Shown here one piece after another: positions 25,174-34,082 of a DNA stretch of 64,000 bases (positions are counted from its first letter, which is position 1; each line of letters opens with the position of its first letter). Source of the stretch: Caryophanales bacterium UBA2289 (GTDB taxonomy: Bacteria > Bacillota_I > Bacilli_A > Izemoplasmatales > Hujiaoplasmataceae). The notes under the pieces are model-generated. The model was not told where the DNA came from and made no database searches. It was given only the letters and a program-made list of their open reading frames with translations. Location of the stretch: positions 1 through 64,000 of the forward strand of contig DDWJ01000031.1 in assembly GCA_002345505.1 (NCBI GenBank), read 5' to 3'. A program made the translations under genes and the position numbers.

Positions 25174-26100
25174 ATGAAAAAATATAATTTAGGTATTGAT
25201 ATCGGTGGAACTTCAATCAAAATCGGGCTATTTGATTTAGACGGTAATTTAATTCAAATTGATGGTTTAAGAACCAATAAAACCGATAAAGGTATACATA
25301 TTTTACCGGAGATAGCTAGTCATATCAAAAAAAAGTATAATATAGAAGAAATTCGAGGTATTGGTATTGGCGTACCAGGACCAGTAGCGAAAAACATGAT
25401 TTTTAGTTGTGTAAATCTTGGTTGGGGTCAAAAAGATATCGTAAAAGAATTTAAGGAACTAATCGGTGATTCCAATGTTATCGTTAGAGTAGCTAATGAT
25501 GCTAATCTAGCCGCAGCAGGAGAAATCTATAAAGGTGTAGCAAGCGGGTATATAAACGCGTTTATGGTTACTTTGGGAACCGGAATTGGCGGTGGAGTTA
25601 TTATCGACGGACGGGTAGTGGATGGAATCAACGGTGTTGCTGGAGAGATAGGGCATACTCATATTGACGATTTATTCAATCTTGATTGCAACTGCGGAAA
25701 AAAAGGTTGTTTAGAAACAGTAGCCTCTGCCACAGGAATTGTAAGGCTTGCTAAAGAAATCTTAAAAACCTCAGATAAGCCTTCGAAATTAAGAAGATAT
25801 CCTAACTTTAGCGCAAAGAAAGTCATCGATTTTGCCAAGGCCGGAGATGAATTAGCTACAGAAGTCATTGATAAGTCGATGGAATATCTAGCTAGAGTGT
25901 TAGCTAAAGTAACTTACATAATCAACCCGGATATCTTTATTATAGGTGGAGGAATTTCCAATGCTGGAAACTTCATAATTGATAAAATAACTAAATTCTA
26001 TTACCCTTTAGTAGTGCCTTTTATTTCGCACACGAATTTTGAAATCGCGACTTTAGGAAATGAAGCCGGAATGTTTGGAGCGTGTTATCTAGTAAAATGA
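25174..26100 (+). CDS. glcK: Glucokinase (ROK family)
   Basis: A 308-aa sugar kinase that phosphorylates glucose with ATP. The ATP motif DIGGTSIKIGLFD is at the N-terminus; the ROK signature with GEIGHTHID and the zinc-binding CNCGKKGCLE segment is present, as is the GTGIGGGVIIDG loop. The start is the ATG with GAGGTAG in front; the earlier in-frame ATG lies inside the rpmG terminator. The gene overlaps the next one as ATGA. Glucose is the usual substrate of this subgroup, but other sugars cannot be excluded. Confidence 0.9.
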   Translation: MKKYNLGIDIGGTSIKIGLFDLDGNLIQIDGLRTNKTDKGIHILPEIASHIKKKYNIEEIRGIGIGVPGPVAKNMIFSCVNLGWGQKDIVKEFKELIGDSNVIVRVANDANLAAAGEIYKGVASGYINAFMVTLGTGIGGGVIIDGRVVDGINGVAGEIGHTHIDDLFNLDCNCGKKGCLETVASATGIVRLAKEILKTSDKPSKLRRYPNFSAKKVIDFAKAGDELATEVIDKSMEYLARVLAKVTYIINPDIFIIGGGISNAGNFIIDKITKFYYPLVVPFISHTNFEIATLGNEAGMFGACYLVK

Positions 26101-26729
26101 TAAATATCAGAAAATTTGCCAGCAAGAATATGGATGTAAATACCTATTTGCTTGCTAAAGACAATCAAGCTTTAGTTATTGACCCTGGATTTAATGGGAA
26201 AGAAATAATTGAGCATTTAGAAAGACATAACTTAAAATTAATTTGTGTGATTTTTACTCATGGGCACTATGATCATATTAAAGACTTCAATATGCTTGAT
26301 ATCGATGAGTCAGTTAAAGTGTACATTCATGAAGAAGAAAAAGACTTCTTATATCAACCAAATCTAAATCTTTCTAGCATGTTCAATCATGATTTTATTC
26401 TCAGTAAAAATGTAAAACTAGAATGTTTAACCGATGGACAAGTTATTGATTTTATTAAAGAAGAACTTAAAATAATCCATCTTCCAGGCCATACAAAAGG
26501 CTCGATTGGTATTATCTATAATCAACACTTCTTTTCTGGAGACACTTTATTTTTTGATAGTATCGGAAGAACTGATTTACCTACAGGTAATTCAGGGAAA
26601 ATCTATGCCTCACTAAAGAAAATTAAATCATCTTTACCAAAAAATTCTATGGTTTATCCAGGCCATGGTAAGGGTGGAAGGCTATCAGAAATCCTTCAAA
26701 TAAATCCTTACTTTTCCAAATTAAACTAA
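26097..26729 (+). CDS. MBL-fold metallohydrolase (glyoxalase II-like, YqgX type)
   Basis: A 210-aa metallo-beta-lactamase-fold hydrolase. The metal-binding motif FTHGHYDHIKD (HxHxDH) is at about residues 56-66, followed by LPGHTKGSIG, FSGDTLF and YPGHGKGG, giving the full set of ligands. It belongs with small glyoxalase II-like proteins such as B. subtilis YqgX, which also lies after glcK. The substrate is probably a thioester such as a bacillithiol or glutathione adduct, but this is inference. The start is the ATG overlapping the glucokinase stop (ATGA); its RBS is weak. Confidence 0.85.
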   Translation: MINIRKFASKNMDVNTYLLAKDNQALVIDPGFNGKEIIEHLERHNLKLICVIFTHGHYDHIKDFNMLDIDESVKVYIHEEEKDFLYQPNLNLSSMFNHDFILSKNVKLECLTDGQVIDFIKEELKIIHLPGHTKGSIGIIYNQHFFSGDTLFFDSIGRTDLPTGNSGKIYASLKKIKSSLPKNSMVYPGHGKGGRLSEILQINPYFSKLN

Positions 26730-26748
26730 AAGCCTTTACAGGCTTTTT
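26729..26748 (+). terminator. Terminator of the glcK unit
   Basis: Stem AAAGCCT / AGGCTTT with TTAC loop and T-run, starting in the stop codon. Confidence 0.85.
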
Positions 26749-26762
26749 ATTTTATAAAAAAA

Positions 26763-26789
26763 CTAGCACTCAACACTTGACATTGCTAA
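26763..26789. promoter_or_regulatory. Second, degenerate CIRCE element over the -35
   Basis: CTAGCACTC-N9-CATTGCTAA: 8 of 9 and 7 of 9 matches to TTAGCACTC-N9-GAGTGCTAA with the exact spacer. It overlaps the TTGACA -35 of the hrcA promoter. Confidence 0.55.
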
Positions 26790-26805
26790 AGACCTTTAGT
26801 ATAAT
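26777..26805 (+). promoter_or_regulatory. Sigma-A promoter of the hrcA-dnaK operon
   Basis: Exact TTGACA and TATAAT separated by 17 bp. Confidence 0.9.
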
Positions 26806-26809
26806 ATCA

Positions 26810-26836
26810 TTAGCATTCTAAATGTTTGAGTGCTAA
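26810..26836. promoter_or_regulatory. CIRCE element (HrcA operator)
   Basis: TTAGCATTC-N9-GAGTGCTAA: one mismatch to the CIRCE consensus, placed just after the -10 and before hrcA. HrcA binding here represses the heat-shock operon. Confidence 0.92.
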
Positions 26837-26847
26837 AGGGTGATTGC

Positions 26848-27858
26848 ATGACAAAAAGACAAGAGATGATTTTAAAACTGATTGTGGATGAATATGTCAA
26901 AGCTGCAGAACCGATTGGTTCTAAAACTTTATCGGAAATCTTAAACGTTTCTTCAGCGACAATCAGGAATGAAATGGGAGTTCTTGAAGATCTTGGGTAT
27001 ATTGAAAAGACTCATACATCTTCAGGCAGAGTACCTTCAGAAAAAGGTTACCGTTATTATATAGAAACCATTGTAAAAAATCTTGATGAAGAAACCGATG
27101 GTTTTTTTGAGTTCGAAGAACTCTTTAAAAATAAAGAGACAGAAAGAGATGTTTTGATAAAAGAAGCAATCGACCTTTTATCACAAGCAACAAACTGTAC
27201 AGCGATATCATTAGGACCTAATGCATATCACTCGAAGGTAAAAAAAGTACAGATAGTGCCAATTTCATCGCACCAAGCACTTATCCTTGTGATTACTAAT
27301 TTTGGTCATGTTGAATCAAAACAAATTACCCTACAAGAAGATATCGACACTGAAGAACTAATGAAAGTTATCGACCTCATTAATGAAATGCTCGTTGATA
27401 CACCAATTTTCAAAGTGTCGGAAAAACTTCACTATGAAATTCAGCATTCACATATTAAAGAATTATTAAAATACCGTGATACAATCGTTGATTCCTTTAT
27501 TGAAGCTTTCTCAAAGTTCGCTCAAACAAAGTATTATTTAACTGGTCAATCTAATATGTTATATCAACCAGAATTCAATGATATTCAAAAATTACGCGAG
27601 TTTATCACAACTATTGAAAATAATGAAATATTTAAAATTGTAGAAGCTGATTCAGAAGGTATTTCGGTAAAAATCGGAACTGAAAATAAAGTAACTTCAA
27701 TGCAGGATTGCACCGTCATATCATCAAGCTACGACACTGTAGACGGTGAAAAAGGTACAATCTCATTGGTGGGACCAACGAGAATGGACTATAGACGGGT
27801 AATTCCGTTAATGAAATATTTAGCTAAGCATATCCAAAAACTATACGAAGAGGAGTAA
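26848..27858 (+). CDS. hrcA: Heat-inducible transcription repressor HrcA
   Basis: A 336-aa repressor of class I heat-shock genes that binds CIRCE elements; its folding depends on chaperonin. The N-terminal winged helix is seen in VDEYVKAAEPIGSKTLSEILNVSSATIRNEMGVLEDLGYIEKTHTSSGRVPS (key part PIGSKTL and SSATIRNEM). The C-terminal GAF-like part includes GTENKVTSMQDCTVISSSY. The start was set at the ATG after AAAGGGTGATTGC; the upstream in-frame GTG lies inside CIRCE. It heads hrcA-grpE-dnaK-dnaJ and is autoregulated by one clear and one degenerate CIRCE. Confidence 0.95.
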   Translation: MTKRQEMILKLIVDEYVKAAEPIGSKTLSEILNVSSATIRNEMGVLEDLGYIEKTHTSSGRVPSEKGYRYYIETIVKNLDEETDGFFEFEELFKNKETERDVLIKEAIDLLSQATNCTAISLGPNAYHSKVKKVQIVPISSHQALILVITNFGHVESKQITLQEDIDTEELMKVIDLINEMLVDTPIFKVSEKLHYEIQHSHIKELLKYRDTIVDSFIEAFSKFAQTKYYLTGQSNMLYQPEFNDIQKLREFITTIENNEIFKIVEADSEGISVKIGTENKVTSMQDCTVISSSYDTVDGEKGTISLVGPTRMDYRRVIPLMKYLAKHIQKLYEEE

Positions 27859-27862
27859 GAAG

Positions 27863-28486
27863 ATGAGTGATACGGAAAAAGAGATATTAGTAGAAGAAGA
27901 AAAAGAAGTTTTAAATGAAGAAACTACTAATAAGGAAGAAAAGACTAAAAAGAAGAAAAAGAACAAACTAGAAGATCAATTAGAAGAGATTCAAGAAGAA
28001 CTACAAACAATTAAAGACAAATATTATCGAGCATTAGCGGAAACGGAAAACTACAAAAAAAGAATGACTGAAGATTTAAAAAGAGAGCGCAAGTATGCTG
28101 GATTGTCTTTAGCGGATAAGTTGATTGATTCAATCGAAGTCTTTGACCAAGCTTTGAACATGGAAACGGAAGACAAAAACCTAAAGAACTTCTTATATGG
28201 ATTTAAAATGATCAAAGATATGATGTTCCAAGCTCTTAAAGATGAAGGTGTAATGTTAATCGAGTCAAAAGTTGGCGATGATTTTGATCCTACAATTCAT
28301 GAAGCAATGGATAAAGAATATAATCCGGATTTAAAAGAAAATACAATCTTAAAAGTTGTAAAAAAAGGATATAAATATAAAGATAGAGTATTAAGACCAA
28401 CATTGGTCATTACTAATATAAAACCAGAAGAAGAATTAGAAACAGAAGAAATTAACCAAGAATCTATAGAAAACAAGGAAGAATAA
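27863..28486 (+). CDS. grpE: Nucleotide exchange factor GrpE
   Basis: A 207-aa DnaK co-chaperone that releases ADP from DnaK. It has a long, highly charged N-terminal region rich in Glu and Lys (about 1-45), a coiled-coil dimer helix (LEDQLEEIQEELQTIKDKYYRALAETENYKKRM), and the beta-domain end with VLRPTLVIT. The extra acidic C-terminal tail is also Glu-rich. RBS GAGGAGTAAG is at the end of hrcA, with a 4-base gap. The gene sits in the standard heat-shock order. Confidence 0.93.
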   Translation: MSDTEKEILVEEEKEVLNEETTNKEEKTKKKKKNKLEDQLEEIQEELQTIKDKYYRALAETENYKKRMTEDLKRERKYAGLSLADKLIDSIEVFDQALNMETEDKNLKNFLYGFKMIKDMMFQALKDEGVMLIESKVGDDFDPTIHEAMDKEYNPDLKENTILKVVKKGYKYKDRVLRPTLVITNIKPEEELETEEINQESIENKEE

Positions 28487-28501
28487 AGAGAGGTAGATAT
28501 T

Positions 28502-30328
28502 ATGAAAATTATCGGTATTGACTTAGGTACAACAAACTCATGTGTATCAGTAATGGAAGGAAAAGAAGCAAAAGTTATTCCAAATCTTGATGGTAATAGA
28601 ACGACTCCATCCGTTGTCGCATTTAAAGATGACGAAATTCAAGTAGGAGAAGTTGCAAAACGTCAAGTAATAACCAATCCTAATACAGTTTATTCAATTA
28701 AACGTAAAATGGGAACAAACGAAAAAGTAAAAATCAACAATAAAAACTATACTCCACAAGAAATTTCAGCGATGATTCTTAGAAACTTAAAAGAATCAGC
28801 TGAAGCTTATTTAGGTGGAAAAGTAACTGAAGCAGTTATCACTGTTCCAGCATATTTTAACGATGCTCAAAGACAAGCAACAAAAGATGCAGGTAAAATC
28901 GCTGGTTTAGATGTTAAGAGAATTATCAACGAACCAACAGCGGCTGCTTTAGCTTATGGTATTGATAAAAAAGGTAAAGAACAAACAGTTCTAGTATATG
29001 ACTTAGGTGGTGGAACCTTCGACGTTTCTATCCTTGAGTTAAGCGATGGTACATTTGAAGTTATTTCAACCAGTGGTGACAATCATCTAGGTGGAGACGA
29101 CTTTGACCAAAGAATAGTTGAATGGCTAGTAACAGAGTTCAAGAAAGAACAAAGCGTTGATTTAAGCAAAGACAAAATGGCTTATCAAAGACTTAGAGAC
29201 GCTGCTGAAAAAGCTAAAAAAGAACTTTCAAGCATCACTCAATCAACAATTTCTTTACCATTCATCTCAATGAATGCTAGCGGACCAGTTCATTTAGAGA
29301 AAGTTCTTACAAGAGCTAAATTCAATGAATTAACAGCTGACTTAGTAGAAAGAACAGTAGAGCCAGTTAGAAACGCACTTAGAGACGCTAAAATGACTGC
29401 TAAAGATATTGACGAAGTATTATTAGTTGGTGGTTCAACAAGAACCCCTGCAGTTCAAGAAGCAGTTAAGAAAATTTTAGGTAAAGAACCTAATCGTTCA
29501 ATCAATCCAGATGAAGTTGTAGCTATGGGTGCTGCTATTCAAGGTGGCGTATTACAAGGTGATGTAAAAGACGTATTGTTACTAGACGTTACTCCACTTT
29601 CATTAGGTATTGAAACTTTAGGTGGCGTATTCACCAAACTAATTGACAGAAATACAACTATCCCTACATCAAAATCACAAGTTTTCTCAACCGCAGCCGA
29701 TAATCAACCATCTGTTGATATTCATGTACTGCAAGGTGAAAGAACAATGGCTAAAGATAACAAAACTTTAGGCCACTTCCAATTGAATGACATTCCACCA
29801 GCACCAAGAGGAATTCCACAAATCGAAGTTAAATTTGATATTGACGCGAATGGTATTGTTAATGTTAGTGCTAAAAATGTCGCAACCGGAAAAGCAAATT
29901 CAATTACTATTCAGTCTAGTTCATCACTTTCAGATGATGAAATCGATCGTTTAGTTAGAGAAGCAGAAGAAAACGCCGAAGCAGACAAATTAAAAAGAGA
30001 AGAAGCAGACCTTAGAAATGAAGCAGATCAAATGATTTTCATGACTAAAAAAGCTATTACAGATTTAGGTGATAAAGTTACAGATTCAGAAAAGAAAGAT
30101 GCTGAAGCGAAAATAAAAGCTGTCGAAGATGCCTTAAAAGGTGAAGATTTAGATAAAATCAAAACTGCAAAAGACAATCTAGAAAAATCAGCTCAAGCTT
30201 TATCAGAAAGAGTATATAAGGAAACACAAGCTGCACAAAACCAACAAGAATCTCAAAGTGAACCTTCTAATGAGGAAGATGACAAGAAAGATGACGACGT
30301 TTTTGATGCAGATTATAAAGAAGTATAA
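28502..30328 (+). CDS. dnaK: Chaperone DnaK (Hsp70)
   Basis: A 608-aa Hsp70. The ATPase domain begins IIGIDLGTTNSCVSVMEG and carries DLGGGTFDVSILEL and VLLVGGSTRTPAVQ; the linker DVLLLDVTPLSLG marks the start of the substrate domain. The lid ends in an acidic tail finishing DVFDADYKEV. Length is typical for Gram-positive-type DnaK; it lacks the extra ATPase-domain segment of proteobacterial DnaK. RBS AGAGAGGTAG. It works with GrpE and DnaJ from the same operon. Confidence 0.97.
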   Translation: MKIIGIDLGTTNSCVSVMEGKEAKVIPNLDGNRTTPSVVAFKDDEIQVGEVAKRQVITNPNTVYSIKRKMGTNEKVKINNKNYTPQEISAMILRNLKESAEAYLGGKVTEAVITVPAYFNDAQRQATKDAGKIAGLDVKRIINEPTAAALAYGIDKKGKEQTVLVYDLGGGTFDVSILELSDGTFEVISTSGDNHLGGDDFDQRIVEWLVTEFKKEQSVDLSKDKMAYQRLRDAAEKAKKELSSITQSTISLPFISMNASGPVHLEKVLTRAKFNELTADLVERTVEPVRNALRDAKMTAKDIDEVLLVGGSTRTPAVQEAVKKILGKEPNRSINPDEVVAMGAAIQGGVLQGDVKDVLLLDVTPLSLGIETLGGVFTKLIDRNTTIPTSKSQVFSTAADNQPSVDIHVLQGERTMAKDNKTLGHFQLNDIPPAPRGIPQIEVKFDIDANGIVNVSAKNVATGKANSITIQSSSSLSDDEIDRLVREAEENAEADKLKREEADLRNEADQMIFMTKKAITDLGDKVTDSEKKDAEAKIKAVEDALKGEDLDKIKTAKDNLEKSAQALSERVYKETQAAQNQQESQSEPSNEEDDKKDDDVFDADYKEV

Positions 30329-30330
30329 TA

Positions 30331-30352
30331 TTAAGGTAAGCAAGAACCTTAA
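30331..30352 (+). other. Intergenic hairpin between dnaK and dnaJ
   Basis: Stem TTAAGGT / ACCTTAA with an 8-base loop and no T-run after it. It may be an mRNA processing or stability element rather than a terminator; no direct proof. Confidence 0.4.
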
Positions 30353-30367
30353 GTCAGAGGTGGTTTA

Positions 30368-31498
30368 ATGGAAAAAAGAGATTATTATGAAGTCTTAGGC
30401 ATCAATAAAACCGCCTCAGACGATGAAATAAAGAAAGCCTATAGACGTCTGGCGAAAAAGTATCATCCCGACGTTTCGACTGAAGCAAATGCTGAAGCGA
30501 AATTCAAGGAAGTTCAAGAAGCTTATGACGTCTTAAGCGATCAAACCAAGAGAGGCCAATACGATCAATTTGGACATCAAGCCGCAAACGGCGGTTTCGG
30601 TGGCGCTGGAGGTTTCGGTGGCGCTGGTTTTGAAGGTTTTGACTTTGGTGATATATTCAGTGCTTTCTTTGGCGGTGGACAAAAATCTACATCTCGTGCA
30701 ACCAATAGACCGAGAAAAGGTTCTGATATTCAAAGAAAAATGTCAATTACCTTTGAAGAATCAATCTTTGGGAAAACTGAAAAAGTTAAAGTTCCTGTTT
30801 ATGATGAATGTCATGTATGCCATGGTTTAGGCGCAGAAAGCAAAAAAGATATTAAAGTTTGTTCTCAATGCGGCGGTTCCGGTTCGGTAATTATGGAACA
30901 ACAAACACTATTTGGGCGTACGCAGACAAGAGCGACTTGTCCAACCTGTAAAGGTAGTGGCAAAGAATTTATTAAAGCTTGCTCTAACTGTAATGGTGAA
31001 GGTGTAGAAAGAGTTAATAAAGAAGTTGAAATCAGAGTTCCAAAAGGAATTGAAACAGGTCAACAAATTCGTCTTGAAGGTTTTGGAAATAAAGGGGCTA
31101 ATGGTGGACCTAATGGAGATTTATACATTGTTTTTGAAGTCAAACCATCAGATAAGTTCATCCGTGAAGGAGATGACATCATCGTAAACGTTCCATTAAC
31201 CTTTGCTCAAGCGGCTTTAGGAACTGAGATTAAGGTAGATACAGTATATGGACAAGTGATGTTAAAGATTCCACCAGGAACACAGTCAGAATCCAAATTC
31301 AGATTAAAAGGAAAAGGTGCACCAAATATAAGAACTAAGCAGCTTGGCGATCAACATGTTATCGTGACAGTGGTGACACCGCAAAAACTTAACAATCAAC
31401 AAAGAAAAGTCTTTGAAGATTTACTAAGAGTAGAAGATGAAGCAACACCTCAAAAGAATTGGTGGGACCGTTTTAAATCCAATTTTACGAGACAGTAA
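30368..31498 (+). CDS. dnaJ: Chaperone DnaJ (Hsp40)
   Basis: A 376-aa type I DnaJ. The J domain has DYYEVLGI at the start and the HPD motif in KYHPDVS. A Gly/Phe-rich stretch follows (about 70-90), then four zinc-binding CxxCxGxG repeats: CHVCHGLG, CSQCGGSG, CPTCKGSG and CSNCNGEG. The C-terminal client domains follow. All functional parts are present. It stimulates the DnaK ATPase and delivers unfolded clients. RBS AGAGGTGG; the operon ends at a strong terminator just after it. Confidence 0.97.
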   Translation: MEKRDYYEVLGINKTASDDEIKKAYRRLAKKYHPDVSTEANAEAKFKEVQEAYDVLSDQTKRGQYDQFGHQAANGGFGGAGGFGGAGFEGFDFGDIFSAFFGGGQKSTSRATNRPRKGSDIQRKMSITFEESIFGKTEKVKVPVYDECHVCHGLGAESKKDIKVCSQCGGSGSVIMEQQTLFGRTQTRATCPTCKGSGKEFIKACSNCNGEGVERVNKEVEIRVPKGIETGQQIRLEGFGNKGANGGPNGDLYIVFEVKPSDKFIREGDDIIVNVPLTFAQAALGTEIKVDTVYGQVMLKIPPGTQSESKFRLKGKGAPNIRTKQLGDQHVIVTVVTPQKLNNQQRKVFEDLLRVEDEATPQKNWWDRFKSNFTRQ

Positions 31499-31507
31499 TC
31501 ATACTTT

Positions 31508-31534
31508 AAGCAGCCAAATCTGGCTGCTTTTTTT
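31508..31534 (+). terminator. Terminator of the heat-shock operon
   Basis: Nine-bp stem AAGCAGCCA / TGGCTGCTT with AATC loop and T-run. Confidence 0.9.
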
Positions 31535-31571
31535 ATTTTTAAAATAATATCAATAAATATCACATTTACTA

Positions 31572-31600
31572 TTTACAAAAATTTTCAAACGCGATATAAT
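31572..31600 (+). promoter_or_regulatory. Promoter of the padR-jetABC operon
   Basis: TTTACA, 17 bp, TATAAT; the first operator-like repeat begins at the end of the -10. Confidence 0.75.
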
Positions 31601-31680
31601 ATAAACATACTATGTATAAAACACAATAGTATTAATAACTAATATATAAACATACTATGTATAAACAAACTAAGTAAAAA
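31599..31680. repeat. Operator-like direct repeats before the padR gene
   Basis: Two identical 22-bp copies (31599-31620 and 31644-31665), exactly 45 bp apart, each with the interrupted palindrome ATAC-tat-GTAT in its core. A third copy with three mismatches (31661-31680) follows 15 bp on. They lie between the promoter and the padR start, where a self-repressing PadR protein would be expected to bind. The repeats are seen; the binding is inference. Confidence 0.75.
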
Positions 31681-31694
31681 AAGGAGGTGAGATA

Positions 31695-32045
31695 ATGACC
31701 AACTCAGGTGAATTTATTAGAGGTTTTACCGACTATATTATTCTATCAATTCTATCGAAATTTGATAGTTATGGATATGAGATGTCGAAAATAATTGAGT
31801 ATGTCAGCAAAAGCAATATTCAACTTACAGAAGCAACCCTTTATATAGCCTTAAAAAGACTATTAAATGATGAAAAGATTACAACTTACTCTGGTAAAAA
31901 TAAAAAAGGCATGAGTAGACGTTATTATCAGATCACTCCAAAAGGAAAAAAAGCAATTAAAGAGTTCAGAAAAGATTGGGTTTTAATCGAAAATACATTA
32001 TCATCGCTATTTGGTGGTAATTTCGAATATTATAGAGAAAGTTAA
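31695..32045 (+). CDS. PadR family transcriptional regulator
   Basis: A 116-aa winged-helix repressor of the PadR type. Typical segments are ILSILSKFDSYGYEMSKIIE, LTEATLYIALKRLLNDEKITTY and SRRYYQITPKGKKAIKEF. It is of the short PadR class and would act as a dimer. It is the first gene of an operon with jetA, jetB and jetC and has a perfect AAGGAGGTGAG RBS. Direct repeats lie on its promoter. It most likely represses its own operon and responds to an unknown ligand or stress. Confidence 0.9.
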   Translation: MTNSGEFIRGFTDYIILSILSKFDSYGYEMSKIIEYVSKSNIQLTEATLYIALKRLLNDEKITTYSGKNKKGMSRRYYQITPKGKKAIKEFRKDWVLIENTLSSLFGGNFEYYRES

Positions 32046-32058
32046 GGATGTGAGAATA

Positions 32059-33480
32059 ATGAATATATTTGATATTGTTCCAAAACAATTTTTCAGTATT
32101 TTATCAAGTAAAAATCATCGAGTATATGTAGCTTGCCTAATGGAACTGTTTAAAGTTTACGAGCAAGGTTCAATTCTTGGTTTAGACAAAAATATCGCAA
32201 GGCAAGCTATTATCGACTATTTGGATATCAATCCGTTAGAAGCAGAATTTGAAGATGACGAAATGGACTTAGAAGGTGAAGAAGGTTCGCTTCTTACAAA
32301 TAGAGATCGTGCTAACCAAATCTTAAGAAGGTTTGAAGAATGCGAGTGGATTGATATTGATGTTAATAATGACTATGAAGAAATTCTCAACTTCAGAGAC
32401 TATGCCATAACAATAATTGAAGCATTAAAAGAAATCGCTTCTGATAGTTATTATGGAGAAGCTAGTGAAGCTCATGAGTTTAGAGGTTACATCTATACTG
32501 TATACTCATTATTATCAAATGATCATGGCGAATACGCTTTGACAATCGATCAAGTCTATAAAAACACCATCGCTTTTGTAAGAGAAATTAGAAAACTAGA
32601 TTCAAGGCTAAAATACTATATTAGAACCATAGTTGATAACAGCGAGATTAAGGATTTAATCAACTTACTGGTTAATTATAAAGTAGAATTGGTTGACCAC
32701 GCTTATAGAAGACTTAAAACTAGCGATAATATCAACAAATATCGCGTGGATATAGTTAGAAAACTTGAAGAGTACCAACAAAATCCATTAGTTATGGAAA
32801 TGATAGCTAACGAATACTTGATTAAAAATCAGAACAATCCTCAAATAGCTCTAATCAAAGCTAATAAAAAAATTGATGACATTATCGATATCTTCAATTC
32901 GATATCCTATATTATTGATGAAATTGACAACAAGAATAAAGTCTACGTAAACACAACGATAGCTAAGATTAAATTCCTGTTATCAGACGATGAAAATGTT
33001 ATAACGAAATTAAGCAGAATCTTGAAATACACCAGAAACAGTATCAGAAGAAATAGAACTCACAAAGCTTTAAATGATATCGCACCACTATTTAATATAA
33101 ACTCCTACCAACAACTGTCATCTCGTTCAGTTTATACACCTAGAGGAATATATAAACATGCAGAAGCTCAGTATTTGGTAGAAAACAACGGAGCGCCAGA
33201 TAGAAGGCTTCAAGAAGATTTTTACAGTGAATTTGAAACAAATTATTCGGAAGATGTTATTGCTAAATACTTAAGGACTTACTTCCGTCACAACAAATCA
33301 ATAAAAGCTTCCGAGATACTTAGAGATGATATGACGGATGAGTCAATCGTCAGACTGCTTTACATCTTAGTCTATGCTGGTGAAGAACTAGATTACTCAA
33401 TAAATCCACTTTATGAAAAAATTAACAATAAACGCTTCGATCTTGATGATTTTGAAATAATTAGGGGGTACCAAGAATGA
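32059..33480 (+). CDS. jetA: JetA/MksF-like kleisin subunit of an SMC complex (DUF5716)
   Basis: A 473-aa protein that I recognise as the JetA (MksF/MukF-like kleisin) subunit of Wadjet-type SMC complexes. The N-terminus NIFDIVPKQFFSILSSKNHRVYVACLMELF is typical; an acidic stretch (EFEDDEMDLEGEEG) and a long helical middle follow. In this family JetA bridges the JetC ATPase heads and binds JetB. The start was set by AAGGATGTGAG, 13 bases after padR; the longer frame runs into padR. It overlaps jetB as ATGA. The operon has no JetD. Family call is from pattern, not from a search. Confidence 0.82.
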   Translation: MNIFDIVPKQFFSILSSKNHRVYVACLMELFKVYEQGSILGLDKNIARQAIIDYLDINPLEAEFEDDEMDLEGEEGSLLTNRDRANQILRRFEECEWIDIDVNNDYEEILNFRDYAITIIEALKEIASDSYYGEASEAHEFRGYIYTVYSLLSNDHGEYALTIDQVYKNTIAFVREIRKLDSRLKYYIRTIVDNSEIKDLINLLVNYKVELVDHAYRRLKTSDNINKYRVDIVRKLEEYQQNPLVMEMIANEYLIKNQNNPQIALIKANKKIDDIIDIFNSISYIIDEIDNKNKVYVNTTIAKIKFLLSDDENVITKLSRILKYTRNSIRRNRTHKALNDIAPLFNINSYQQLSSRSVYTPRGIYKHAEAQYLVENNGAPDRRLQEDFYSEFETNYSEDVIAKYLRTYFRHNKSIKASEILRDDMTDESIVRLLYILVYAGEELDYSINPLYEKINNKRFDLDDFEIIRGYQE

Positions 33481-34082
33481 TATTAGAAAAATACGACGAA
33501 TTAAATCAAGGACAAAAGCAGATCTTTGCTAAAACTTGCTTAAAATTATTACAAAACAGTTTTATTGCTAGGGACAAAGAAGACAATAAAGAAATGTATT
33601 ACTTCCTTTTAAGTTTCAAAAATTATTTTGATGAATACTTTGACGTAATGGATTTTGAAATAGTTCTTGATCGCGAAATGGGAGCTATTCAATTAGTTCA
33701 CCGTGAAGGAACGAATCTTTTACGATTGAAAAAAGAAGAAACTTTGGTGCTTCTAATCCTAAGGATTCTTTATCATCAACATCTAGTAAAAACCTCAGTG
33801 AACGACAACATCGTTATCAGAGTAGACGAGATTCATCAATACTATGATTCTTTGGAACTAAAGAAAAAAATCAACAAAACAGATTTAGTCAAGATCCTGA
33901 GAGTATACAGAAGATTAAACCTAATTGAACCACTTGGCGATATTACAAAAGCCAATACAAGAATTGTAATTTATCCGACAATTCTTCTAGCAATTAACAC
34001 TCAAGCAATTAATGACGTTTACAATCTAATTGCTAATATTGAAGATAAGAACGAAGGTGAAGATAATGAAGAAACTGACTAA
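33477..34082 (+). CDS. jetB: JetB/MksE-like subunit of an SMC complex (DUF4194)
   Basis: A 201-aa protein of the MukE-like JetB type (DUF4194), made of tandem winged helices: KTCLKLLQNSFIARDKEDNKEMYYFLLSFKNYFDEYFDVMDFEIVLD at the N-terminus, and a second around LVKILRVYRRLNLIEPLGDITKA. In Wadjet and MksBEF complexes it clamps DNA together with the kleisin. ATGA overlap with jetA and a 17-base overlap with jetC show tight coupling. RBS TTAGGGGGT is strong. The size and order (A-B-C) match known jet operons. Confidence 0.82.
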   Translation: MILEKYDELNQGQKQIFAKTCLKLLQNSFIARDKEDNKEMYYFLLSFKNYFDEYFDVMDFEIVLDREMGAIQLVHREGTNLLRLKKEETLVLLILRILYHQHLVKTSVNDNIVIRVDEIHQYYDSLELKKKINKTDLVKILRVYRRLNLIEPLGDITKANTRIVIYPTILLAINTQAINDVYNLIANIEDKNEGEDNEETD

